Below are positions 26,596 to 35,100 of a stretch of DNA of 61,658 bases, in pieces. Positions within the stretch are counted from its first letter, which is position 1; every line of letters begins with the position of its first letter. The stretch spans positions 1 through 61,658 of the forward strand of contig JAJYDW010000015.1 in NCBI GenBank assembly GCA_021790385.1, given 5' to 3'. The translations under genes were made by a program, and so were the position numbers. Source of the stretch: Planctomycetota bacterium (GTDB taxonomy: Bacteria; Planctomycetota; Phycisphaerae; WQYP01). The notes under the pieces are model-generated. The model made no database searches. It had not been told where the DNA came from and saw only the letters and a program-made list of their open reading frames with translations.

Positions 26596-28299
26596 ATGCA
26601 ACGCCGTGAGTTTTTAAAAATGGGCGCCGCGCTGGCGACCGTTACGGCTTTGCCGGTGGGCTGCAGCCAGGCGACCACCGGGCAAAAGCCATCGGCGGCC
26701 CCCTTGCTCTCTGAAGTGCCCGACATTGTGGGCGAAACCGCTGTACACGTGGAGTGGACCGAGCTGCTCAAAATTCCCCATGCGGTGGATGCCAAAGCTG
26801 TGCCGGCCGCTGCCGGCAGCCGTGAAACGCAACTGCTGGTAAATTATCAGCTTGCACCAAACGCCAACCAGCTTTATTTGCCCGCCGCGCCGGCTCTGGT
26901 TGGGACCAGCCCGCCGGAGCGTCTTCGCTTCTGGATTCAGGGCGACGGCACGGGAAATATCCTCGAAGCGCACTATTTTTATTCGCCGGCGGGCGCCTGG
27001 CGGCTCTTGGCGGAAATTCCGCTGGATTTTACCGGGTGGCGTCACCTGGAAATCCCCGCCGACAACGCAGTTTACCTTTATTATCCGGGAATCAGCGACG
27101 TGGTTCGTCTAACGTTCCGGCCTTCCGGCAAAGCGACCGGCCTTAGGGGCGGAACCATCCGTTTTCGACCATTCGAGTGGGTCAGCCCGGCACTAGTTGG
27201 TCGGTCGCCGGCTGCTCCAGATACCGGACTTCCGCCGGAAATATACGATACGTGGGGTAGCCCCAGCCAGCAGCAACTTCAGTGTGCCGCAGTGGCAGGC
27301 GTAAACCTGCACCAGGTTCCGATTGGAGGGATCGGTCCGGGCGATGCTGCCGCGGATACCGCCTACGCGCTGAAAGCGGTTGAATGGGTCCGGACGGCGG
27401 GAATGCTGTGTTGTCTCTCCCTGGAAATGCCGGATACCGCTTCGGCTTGGACGCGGAAGCATGCGGATCTGCTGTGCCGCGACCAACACGGTGAAGTTGC
27501 TCCGGGGATTTTTTCACCGTGGAATCCGCATGCCCAAAAACTCTGGAAACGGCATATCATCGCCACACTGGGTCGTCTGAAAAACAGCGGCGAGCTCAAA
27601 TTTGTCGACGCCATCCGATTGTGTCCGGGGGACCAGGGAGAGGTCTGCTTTCCATGGTCGGACATTTGGGCTTTTGATCCGTGGGCGATCGCGGCATTTC
27701 GCGATTATCTAAAAAAGCTCTATGGTGGAACCATCGGCCGCCTCAATGCGGATTGGGGCACCGGTTTCGATTCCTTTGAACGGATTGCGCCCCCCTCCTC
27801 CTGGTTTCCGGACCGGCGGCACTGGGTGTTCGCGGATTTCTATCGGTTGGGCATGTTGCGGCAATGCGTCCGCATGGCCGACGCCGTGCGCAAGGTCTTC
27901 CATCCCAAATACTGGTTGTGGCTTTTGCATTCGCTGCCCACTTACCCGGGGCGTTTTTATGCGGCGCGTTACCCCCTGTTCTACGCGGAAAATCTCCGTC
28001 GCCTCGGCCTGGCGGACATCGCCCATATCCCAGGCCTGAACTGGCAGGCCCCACAGGACATTCGATATTCGGAGAGTCTGGGTATTCGCACGATTTGCGA
28101 AATCGACGTTGTGCCCACGATACCGCGGCTGAAATGGACCTTTTCACAGGCGGAAAAATTTGGTTTTGACGGCGTGTTCATAGGTATTGCGGAGCAACTT
28201 TCCAACAACAAAGCGTTGACGCCAATAGGCCAGCTGTGTCGCAATTTAATTTTACGTCGGCAGCGGCGGCTGGGGCTGTCATTTCCGCCAGAGGCCTGA
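26596..28299 (+). CDS. Tat-type lipoprotein with GH42-like TIM barrel
   Basis: 567 aa. The N-terminus MQRREFLKMGAALATVTALP carries a twin-arginine-like RREFLK and is followed by the lipobox-like VGCS, so export as a folded lipoprotein is likely. Residues about 45-195 are a beta-sandwich, possibly carbohydrate binding. Residues about 205-555 resemble the barrel of GH42/clan A enzymes: RLCPGDQGEVCFPW (candidate acid/base Glu), YGGTIGRLNADWGTGFDSFE (typical of GH42), and TICEIDVVPT (candidate nucleophile Glu). Starts 12 bp after the six-hairpin gene with AGGAG upstream. It probably trims the glycan released by its neighbours. Exact family uncertain. Confidence 0.8.
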   Translation: MQRREFLKMGAALATVTALPVGCSQATTGQKPSAAPLLSEVPDIVGETAVHVEWTELLKIPHAVDAKAVPAAAGSRETQLLVNYQLAPNANQLYLPAAPALVGTSPPERLRFWIQGDGTGNILEAHYFYSPAGAWRLLAEIPLDFTGWRHLEIPADNAVYLYYPGISDVVRLTFRPSGKATGLRGGTIRFRPFEWVSPALVGRSPAAPDTGLPPEIYDTWGSPSQQQLQCAAVAGVNLHQVPIGGIGPGDAAADTAYALKAVEWVRTAGMLCCLSLEMPDTASAWTRKHADLLCRDQHGEVAPGIFSPWNPHAQKLWKRHIIATLGRLKNSGELKFVDAIRLCPGDQGEVCFPWSDIWAFDPWAIAAFRDYLKKLYGGTIGRLNADWGTGFDSFERIAPPSSWFPDRRHWVFADFYRLGMLRQCVRMADAVRKVFHPKYWLWLLHSLPTYPGRFYAARYPLFYAENLRRLGLADIAHIPGLNWQAPQDIRYSESLGIRTICEIDVVPTIPRLKWTFSQAEKFGFDGVFIGIAEQLSNNKALTPIGQLCRNLILRRQRRLGLSFPPEA

Positions 28300-28358
28300 A
28301 AGTAACCACATGATGTAACCGGGAACGTTTGGCCCAATGTTTTTAAGGAATCCGTTCT

Positions 28359-31300
28359 ATGAGAACCAATGTTTTGTGTCGCAGTTTGATATATCCGGCA
28401 TTCATGGTCCTGGCTATATTAGCCGCGCCGGCGATGAGCCGGGGCGCGACCGCGACCCATAAGCCAGCGATTCTGATCACCGGCAAGATGGGCAGCATGC
28501 TGCGATTTCTCGTTGAACCGCAGGTGCAACGGCAACTTGAACACGCCGGTTATCGTGTGGCGAGCCTGAATTTTAAAAATATTACCGCCGCCAAGCTGAA
28601 ATTATTTAACGTGGTGGTGGTCCTGCAGGAGCCAAACTGGGATGGTGCCAGCCCCGGGCTGCACGCAATGGTTTCTCAAAAGGCCGCCCTGCTGCGCCAA
28701 TACGTGCGCGCCGGAGGGGGCCTGCTTTTCTTTTTCGATGAGCTCCACTACAGCCACAGCCAGCGCTGGACCTACACCTTGAACTGGATGCTCACCGGCC
28801 TCAAGGCGCGGGTTGACCGCCAACGCATCTGGGAGGCGGATCCTGCACGTATCCACGTGTTTTCGCTATTGAATATTCCGGTGTACCGGACCCGCGTTTT
28901 GACCAAAAGTCCGATCACCGCCGGGGTCCGGCAATTGTGGTGGCCGGGCCGGGGACTTACCGGAAATATCCGCCGCCTGGGTTTGCCATGGCGGATCATT
29001 ATCCGCGGAAGTCAAACGGCGAGGTCGGCGGTCACCTGGAAATCCGAGCCGCCGCTGCTGGCGGTCCGCACGCTGGGCCGCGGGCGGGTCGCCTTGTTTA
29101 TGGGCGATTCGTCCTTTTATCTCAATGACGGTTATAGCCGGGCCTATCAACGGGGTTTCTGCTTACGGCACGGCGGGTACCGGCTCTTCACCAATCTATT
29201 TAACTGGCTGGGCGCCCCGTCGGCCGGCAATCCGGCGTTGGGTTTGTACAAACCCGGCACGCTGCCGCCGCCAGTCCCCCAAAACATGATTCAGAAGGTT
29301 CCCAATTTGGCTCATTGGCGCGCGTGGCCGGGGATTTTTGGCGTGTATACCACGTTCAGCGGCGGCCTGTACACCGTGGAGGATTTCGCCCGGACGGCGC
29401 GCAAACTAGGCTTGAAATTTCTGGTCTTCACGGACCGCATTACAACCGCGGCGCGCTGGAATCAACTGAGAGCCGCGTGCAGGAAAGCCAGCGATAAGAA
29501 CTTTATAGCCATTCCCGGGGTACAATTTACCGCGGGTGGCAAACAATGGAATGGCAATAAGATTTTCGGCGGTCCGGGCGACGAAGGTTTTGCCGCCAAT
29601 ATGACGGACTGGCCGCCACCGTGGGGTCTGCACCGCCGGAAGCTTTTCCTCGGAGCCTTGCTGACCACGGGCCTGACGCATCCCGGAATATATGTGATCG
29701 CCCATCCCAATCTCAATGGCACGCCGCCGGTGGATATCGGCGGTTTTAACGCTTTGGAAATCGCCAGTTATCATGGCGCAGCGCCGTATTCCCAGGCGCT
29801 GAACTGGTACCGGCGGATGGAGCAAATTCCCGGTGCCAGTCTCACGCCCATCGTCTCCGATAGAATATGGTCCCCACAACAGCTAAAGGCCGCGGCCCAA
29901 CACGGCTTTAAGCTCTACCTCTATTCTAAGGACGTTTCGTCATTGCGCGATTGGGGAACCCACGTTTCCGCGGGTGCTACCGCGCAAGGCCCGCCCGGTT
30001 TCGTCAGCAACGGCCCCGTTATCACCACCTTCCGGGCTGACCACTTATACGCGGACCCTTGGGAACATTATGTGCTGTGGACGCCGGGCGAGGTGGTCCA
30101 GCTTCACCTGCGAGTGCGGGCGAAATCCCCACTTTCGGTCGTCAGGGTGTTTTCCGGACGAAAACTCATTCGCTGCTTCCGCCAAACCACGCGCAAGAGT
30201 CTGCACGCGGTCATCAACTACCCGATCGGCCAGGATGGTCCGTTTTTCGTGGAAGTACGCGATGCGGCGGGCCACGTAGCCTTCTCCTATGCCATTCCGA
30301 CACGCAACCTCAATTACTGGAACCACCTCGGCAGTGATCGTATGAACGACTATCACACTTCCATTGATCCGGACCCGTATGGAACAATTTGGTACCATGG
30401 GCGGCGCTATGGGGCGGGAGGACTGGTAACATTTGGCTACGGCTGGGGACCTTATTGCCATTTTTATGACCCGGTACCAGGTTATCGCTATGGGCCGCAA
30501 GGCTATGAAACCGGAACCATAAACGCCGGCATCGCCAATGTTGACATGTACCCCGTGGTCCACGCCACCAACACGCATGAGATGAGCAATCCGGTTCTAG
30601 TGCGGGGAATGCCGCTTTCCAGCCGTGACGTGGCGATTGTCAGCGAAAAAGATGATCAGGTACGCCGCGCCGGACGGGTCGTGAAAAATCGGTTTATCAC
30701 CGCCACCAATTTGGCGACAATCTTCCGCTATCAATACATCCCTTATGGAATGATCATCATGCGGGCCGATATAAACGCACGCATTATCAACAACATCAAC
30801 CTGCAGCAATCCGCCCCGCTGGGTGTGCGTATGCTCAAGGTTTCGCTGATGGCTCGGCACAAAATCAGCAAAATAAGCTACCTGGCGCCGGGCGGAAAAC
30901 TAATTACCATCGCCTATAATCCGGCCGGCACAACGCTTCAGATGGCCAAGGGCGGATTCCTTACGCTTTGGCCGCAGCCCTATGGCGTGTCCATCGCCGT
31001 CTTTGCGCTGGCCCCCCATTCAACCATATATATTTCTGGTCAGACGCCGGTTATTGAGGTGGGCTACCATTGGAGCCAATCCTTGCTGGCGAAAGGCAAT
31101 AGAATCCATGGACAATACCTCATTTGTGAAGCCGGCGGCGGAAATATGACGCCCCAGCGATGGCTCAAGCTGGCGCAAAGTTGGAACTTGCGCCCCAACG
31201 CCGCATATCAGCCGCCAACCACGCCATTTGGCCGTTTCCTGCGCACAGCCTACACCGTCGCTTTTCAGGCGCGGCAGGGGGGGGTGCGAACCAACATTCC

Positions 31301-31703
31301 CGCCCCGCCCATGCTGCCCAATCATCGCTTGCCGGTTACAGTGACGGGCATCAACAGCAACTGGACTGCGGGAGCGTATCAGGCGGGGCGGTTTTACCCC
31401 GGTGGAACATACCGAAGAAAGTTGTACCTGGGATTAAGTCCGAAATGGCTCAACCACATAGTGTTCTTGGGTAATCCGCTGATTGCCAGCCAGCCCGATC
31501 TTATCATCAACGTGTTGAAGCTCAGAGGGACGGCGCTGACCTATGTGGTCGAAAACCCAACTGGATTGGCAATGACGGCAGTTATCAAGCCTTCGCCGGC
31601 GTTGGGAATAAAAGGCTTTGAACAAAGGATCAAGGTACAGCCCGGGCAAACGCGGAGTTTCCGGCAGACGATTGAATTTTTGAAACGTAGGCCTGGGCGA
31701 TAG
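28359..31703 (+). CDS. Large exported CehA/McbA-like (PHP-fold) protein, copy C
   Basis: 1,114 aa, co-linear with copy B over its whole length. Signal peptide IYPAFMVLAILAAPAMSRGA. Amidotransferase-like domain about 35-300 (KPAILITGKMGSMLRFL, RAGGGLLFFFDELHY). PHP-like domain about 325-550 (GVYTTFSGGLYTVEDFARTA, FLVFTDRI, AIPGVQFTAGG, FVSNGPVITTF) with the metal-binding histidines missing. Beta-sandwich (LSVVRVFSGRKLIRCFR) and the shared C-terminal region (YWNHLGSDRMNDY, YGPQGYETGTI, GNPLIASQPDL). AAGGAATCC is 10 bases before the ATG. Copy B and C are separated by the glycosidase-like genes, so the duplication is not simply tandem. Confidence 0.87.
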   Translation: MRTNVLCRSLIYPAFMVLAILAAPAMSRGATATHKPAILITGKMGSMLRFLVEPQVQRQLEHAGYRVASLNFKNITAAKLKLFNVVVVLQEPNWDGASPGLHAMVSQKAALLRQYVRAGGGLLFFFDELHYSHSQRWTYTLNWMLTGLKARVDRQRIWEADPARIHVFSLLNIPVYRTRVLTKSPITAGVRQLWWPGRGLTGNIRRLGLPWRIIIRGSQTARSAVTWKSEPPLLAVRTLGRGRVALFMGDSSFYLNDGYSRAYQRGFCLRHGGYRLFTNLFNWLGAPSAGNPALGLYKPGTLPPPVPQNMIQKVPNLAHWRAWPGIFGVYTTFSGGLYTVEDFARTARKLGLKFLVFTDRITTAARWNQLRAACRKASDKNFIAIPGVQFTAGGKQWNGNKIFGGPGDEGFAANMTDWPPPWGLHRRKLFLGALLTTGLTHPGIYVIAHPNLNGTPPVDIGGFNALEIASYHGAAPYSQALNWYRRMEQIPGASLTPIVSDRIWSPQQLKAAAQHGFKLYLYSKDVSSLRDWGTHVSAGATAQGPPGFVSNGPVITTFRADHLYADPWEHYVLWTPGEVVQLHLRVRAKSPLSVVRVFSGRKLIRCFRQTTRKSLHAVINYPIGQDGPFFVEVRDAAGHVAFSYAIPTRNLNYWNHLGSDRMNDYHTSIDPDPYGTIWYHGRRYGAGGLVTFGYGWGPYCHFYDPVPGYRYGPQGYETGTINAGIANVDMYPVVHATNTHEMSNPVLVRGMPLSSRDVAIVSEKDDQVRRAGRVVKNRFITATNLATIFRYQYIPYGMIIMRADINARIINNINLQQSAPLGVRMLKVSLMARHKISKISYLAPGGKLITIAYNPAGTTLQMAKGGFLTLWPQPYGVSIAVFALAPHSTIYISGQTPVIEVGYHWSQSLLAKGNRIHGQYLICEAGGGNMTPQRWLKLAQSWNLRPNAAYQPPTTPFGRFLRTAYTVAFQARQGGVRTNIPAPPMLPNHRLPVTVTGINSNWTAGAYQAGRFYPGGTYRRKLYLGLSPKWLNHIVFLGNPLIASQPDLIINVLKLRGTALTYVVENPTGLAMTAVIKPSPALGIKGFEQRIKVQPGQTRSFRQTIEFLKRRPGR

Positions 31704-31768
31704 AGGCAGGGTGTTCTTGCAAGATAATGGCATGGCACTGCGTTGCCGTAAGGAAAGGTTGATTAGTG

Positions 31769-34285
31769 ATGAGCCTAAACCCCGCCCTATCTTATTATGA
31801 CACACTGGAAACCAGGGTTATTCTTTGGGCGGATGATTTCCGCGGTGGTCGGCAATACGGTATTTTTAAACACGACGACTGCCTGCATTCATTCACCACG
31901 GCTTTTGGCTTGCCCCAGGTCCGGCACGTGTGTTTCTGCCGGGATACGGTCGGCGCTGAATTTAATATTTCGGGATTAAACGACAGCCCGGAAGCTCGAA
32001 GCCGTTATGTTCTGAAATTGACTGCGGCGTGGCGGGACTGGAGGAAATACGAACATCCGGTGTCCATATTTATAAACGGCCGTCCACTTTTCAATGATTT
32101 ACTTTTTCTGGAAAATGTTTGCAAAGGCTGGCCATCGCTCTATATTGACATTTCCAACGCGTTGCTGAACCTCGGCTCAAACCAATTGGAAATCGCCAAC
32201 GAGAGCAAAGGTGAAAACGAACTCTTATTGGAGCGTGTGGAAATTCAACGTCATCCGGATGTTCGTGACTTTGCGGTTTTTCATTACCCGGAGTTCACCA
32301 ATGTCGGAAAGCGTTTTGCTGTCGGGCTGCACTTGCTGCAGCCTCATACAGGGCTAATTGTTGAGTGCGACCGTAAATTGGAATACCTGCAACGGGACGG
32401 CAATGAGTTTTATTTCGGGGCGCTGCGGCCAGGAAGAGCCGTCAGGATATCGTTCCGGGATGGTGCCGATCAGACGGAGGTTTCCATTGGGGATGTATTT
32501 CCTAGAAAAAGGGATGTGGTGTTGGTTGGTTTCGACGGGGATGACGTTCGCCATGATGAATATGGGGAAATGGACCGGTGCCTGAGTTATCTGTCGCATA
32601 CGCAAATGGGAAATTTTGCCAGCTTCCGCAGTGGGCCGGGGCGAAACTGCCGCCCGCACAATCCACCTGCCACATCCACCTGGAAACGTTGGTTCGAGTT
32701 CTGCCGAGCCAATGATTGTTCATATCAGTTAAACCACAGTTCCGCGATCGCTGCTCTGGAGCCGGGAATTTACGCTGGGAATAACTTTTCCGGTTTCGCC
32801 TTGCATGAGCCCTACCTGATCTACCAGCCGTTAAACCGGGACAAGATGCCGGATTATGTCCGTGCCGCGGCCAATCTTGACGACCGCAAAAACGCTTATA
32901 TCCGTTATCTGTCTGAAAGAGCTGCGATGTGCCGAGGCCAGGATCAGCGGAAAATATATTATGGAGATCCTTCCCTCCTGTGCGTTTATATGCGGGATGC
33001 GGCGGCAGAGGGAATATTATGTGAGCCTGTCAGCAACAGCAGCCTTCTTTACGGCGCGGCACGCGGTACCGGCAAGGAATTCGGTGCCCATGTCGCGGCC
33101 GATTGGTATATCGGGTATCCGCATGATGAGAATGCGGTTAAGCGCTTCCGGCTGCTGCTTTATCTGAATTATGCCTATGGCGGTAAGCGAATTTACGTCG
33201 AAAGCTCGGCGTTTAAGACCAACGCTTTCGCCCGCAACGACCGTGAGGATACATTTTGCCGGAGGATACGCGAGGAGCTTCGTTCTTTCTATCGCTTCAC
33301 CTGCGCTGACGAGCGGGAAGGCCGTCCCGATGTACCGTTGGCTTTTATTTACGGCAATAATGAATCCTTGTTCTGGCGGCACGACGATCGCATCGCGGAG
33401 ATGGTGGATACCGGAAACTGGGACACGTTGGTGTGGGGGAACTATTCGTGTTGTGAGTACCGCCAGATGTGGAAAATCACAGAGGCCTGGCTCCCCGGCT
33501 TGGATTTTGACGATGTCGGCAAGGATGAATCTTTGACCAGGATGTTCACAGGCTCCCCTTACGGTTCGGTGGACGTGGTGCTGCCCGATGGCGATCTTTC
33601 CCGGTACCGGGCGGTGGCGTTCACGGGGTGGAACACCATGACAACGGCCATTTATCACAACCTGCTTGATTATGTGCGCGGCGGTGGAACGCTGTTTTTA
33701 TGCGGCGCGCATTTTGACACGAGGACTGATCCGGAAAAGGATGTGAGCCTGTTCAACGGCGGCAGGCTGCGTGAATTGATAGGCGTGGATATTTGCGGTT
33801 TTGGAACCACTGTTTATGGAAAGTTCAGAACGGGTTTGTTGGAACAACAAGGCAGCGATCGACTTAGTGATTTTCTTTATGAATTTCAATGTGGTAAGGG
33901 CAAAGTCCTGTACTACAACTTCGTAGACTTTCCGTACGATCCCAGGCTCATGGCCGAAGTGCGAGCGATACTGGAGCGATTGGGCCAACGGGTGCCGCAA
34001 AAAAGCCTTTTCCAACTCCAAGGCCGTGACGCGCGCTACGTCAACAGCAATGTATGGGGGAGAAAATTGTATTTGACGAACGTCAACTGGCGGGACGAAA
34101 CCGTAATAAGCGTGGCTGTAAATGGTGAGGCTGGTGCCTTACCACTGCGACTGGCACCCGCCGAAACGATCGTCGTCAGTATGGATTTACCAACGGATAA
34201 TGGTGGGCCTGTGCTTATCCGGACAGCAAGGTCGATCGGTACAGGGAGTGCAGCGAACGTGACGTCGTGGAGGGCTGACCGGTGA
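31769..34285 (+). CDS. Cytoplasmic glycosidase-like protein with amidotransferase-like domain
   Basis: 838 aa and no export signal, unlike the genes before it. Residues about 1-150 are a beta-sandwich (PVSIFINGRPLFNDLLFLEN, NALLNLGSNQLEIANES). The middle (about 250-540) suggests a TIM barrel (DVVLVGFDGDDVRHD, FGAHVAADWYIGYP, YGGKRIYVESSAFK). Residues about 600-760 match the amidotransferase-like trimerisation domain of GH42 galactosidases (YRAVAFTGWNTMTTAIYHNL, YVRGGGTLFLCGAHFD). The last part is a small beta domain. This order fits a GH42-like enzyme acting on imported oligosaccharides, but the catalytic pair cannot be fixed. ATG 31769 or GTG 31766 follow AAGGAAAGG. The stop overlaps the next start by 4 bp. 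Confidence 0.72.
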   Translation: MSLNPALSYYDTLETRVILWADDFRGGRQYGIFKHDDCLHSFTTAFGLPQVRHVCFCRDTVGAEFNISGLNDSPEARSRYVLKLTAAWRDWRKYEHPVSIFINGRPLFNDLLFLENVCKGWPSLYIDISNALLNLGSNQLEIANESKGENELLLERVEIQRHPDVRDFAVFHYPEFTNVGKRFAVGLHLLQPHTGLIVECDRKLEYLQRDGNEFYFGALRPGRAVRISFRDGADQTEVSIGDVFPRKRDVVLVGFDGDDVRHDEYGEMDRCLSYLSHTQMGNFASFRSGPGRNCRPHNPPATSTWKRWFEFCRANDCSYQLNHSSAIAALEPGIYAGNNFSGFALHEPYLIYQPLNRDKMPDYVRAAANLDDRKNAYIRYLSERAAMCRGQDQRKIYYGDPSLLCVYMRDAAAEGILCEPVSNSSLLYGAARGTGKEFGAHVAADWYIGYPHDENAVKRFRLLLYLNYAYGGKRIYVESSAFKTNAFARNDREDTFCRRIREELRSFYRFTCADEREGRPDVPLAFIYGNNESLFWRHDDRIAEMVDTGNWDTLVWGNYSCCEYRQMWKITEAWLPGLDFDDVGKDESLTRMFTGSPYGSVDVVLPDGDLSRYRAVAFTGWNTMTTAIYHNLLDYVRGGGTLFLCGAHFDTRTDPEKDVSLFNGGRLRELIGVDICGFGTTVYGKFRTGLLEQQGSDRLSDFLYEFQCGKGKVLYYNFVDFPYDPRLMAEVRAILERLGQRVPQKSLFQLQGRDARYVNSNVWGRKLYLTNVNWRDETVISVAVNGEAGALPLRLAPAETIVVSMDLPTDNGGPVLIRTARSIGTGSAANVTSWRADR

Positions 34286-35070
34286 GCATAGATACCAATG
34301 CGCCGCCACGGCGCTACTTGCTCCGTGAAACCAATTTTCTGCGTCTTCGCGGGTACGGCCCTAATGTGGCGATTCTTCCTTGGGGTGCCACCGAAGCGCA
34401 TAATTACCATCTCCCGTATACGACCGATGTGATTGAGGCTACGTCCTTGGCCGAGCGGGCCGCTGAGCTGGCTGACGCCCGAGGCGCAAGGATCATCGTG
34501 CTGCCGACGGTTCCATTCGGCAATAACGAAATGCAGCTTGATCAGGTGGCCACGGTGAGCATCACCACCGTAACGGCGGGGGCGATTCTCGACGACGTGG
34601 TGCGTTCGCTGTGCAAGCAGGGGATGAATCGGCTCGTGATTCTCAACGCGCACGGTGGTAACGATCTCAAGCCGTTGGTGCGGGACGTGCGTGCGCGGTA
34701 TGGGATGCTCATTGTCCTGGCTAATTTTTACGAGATGGTACCAGACGTCATGGACCGGCTGTTTGAGGCACCGGGCGATCATGCCGGCCAGATGGAAACG
34801 AGCCTTTTGCTGCACGTGGTGCCGCAGTTGGTGGAATTGGAAAATGCTGGGTCGGGGCAACGCAAGCCCTTTACGATTCCCGGTATAACCCAACCAGGCC
34901 TTTGGACTCCGCGGCCTTGGGCATCCGTTCATCCAGACACAGGATCGGGTGATCCAACGGGAGCGACGGCAGAAAAAGGGCGGTGTTTTTTTGAAGCCGT
35001 TAGTACGGCTCTCGCAGATCTGTTGTGCGGGCTGAGTGCTGCGAAAAGAGGAGATCTACCCTTAGTGTAG
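34282..35070 (+). CDS. Creatininase-family amidohydrolase
   Basis: 262 aa. The family metal site is recognisable: PWGATEAHNYHLPYTTDV (usually GSxEQHGPHLP, so Glu, His and Asp are present), LNAHGGND, and APGDHAGQMETSLL. Creatininase-family enzymes are metal-dependent hydrolases of cyclic amides, formamides and similar C-N bonds, and members also occur in sugar-catabolic loci with unknown substrates. The GTG start overlaps the stop of the upstream glycosidase-like gene (GTGA), implying translational coupling and equal amounts. It may act on a nitrogen-containing product of the cytoplasmic enzyme. That role is an inference. Confidence 0.88.
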   Translation: MSIDTNAPPRRYLLRETNFLRLRGYGPNVAILPWGATEAHNYHLPYTTDVIEATSLAERAAELADARGARIIVLPTVPFGNNEMQLDQVATVSITTVTAGAILDDVVRSLCKQGMNRLVILNAHGGNDLKPLVRDVRARYGMLIVLANFYEMVPDVMDRLFEAPGDHAGQMETSLLLHVVPQLVELENAGSGQRKPFTIPGITQPGLWTPRPWASVHPDTGSGDPTGATAEKGRCFFEAVSTALADLLCGLSAAKRGDLPLV

Positions 35071-35100
35071 CTGAACGTTCTTCTCCAAGGATGCGCATGT

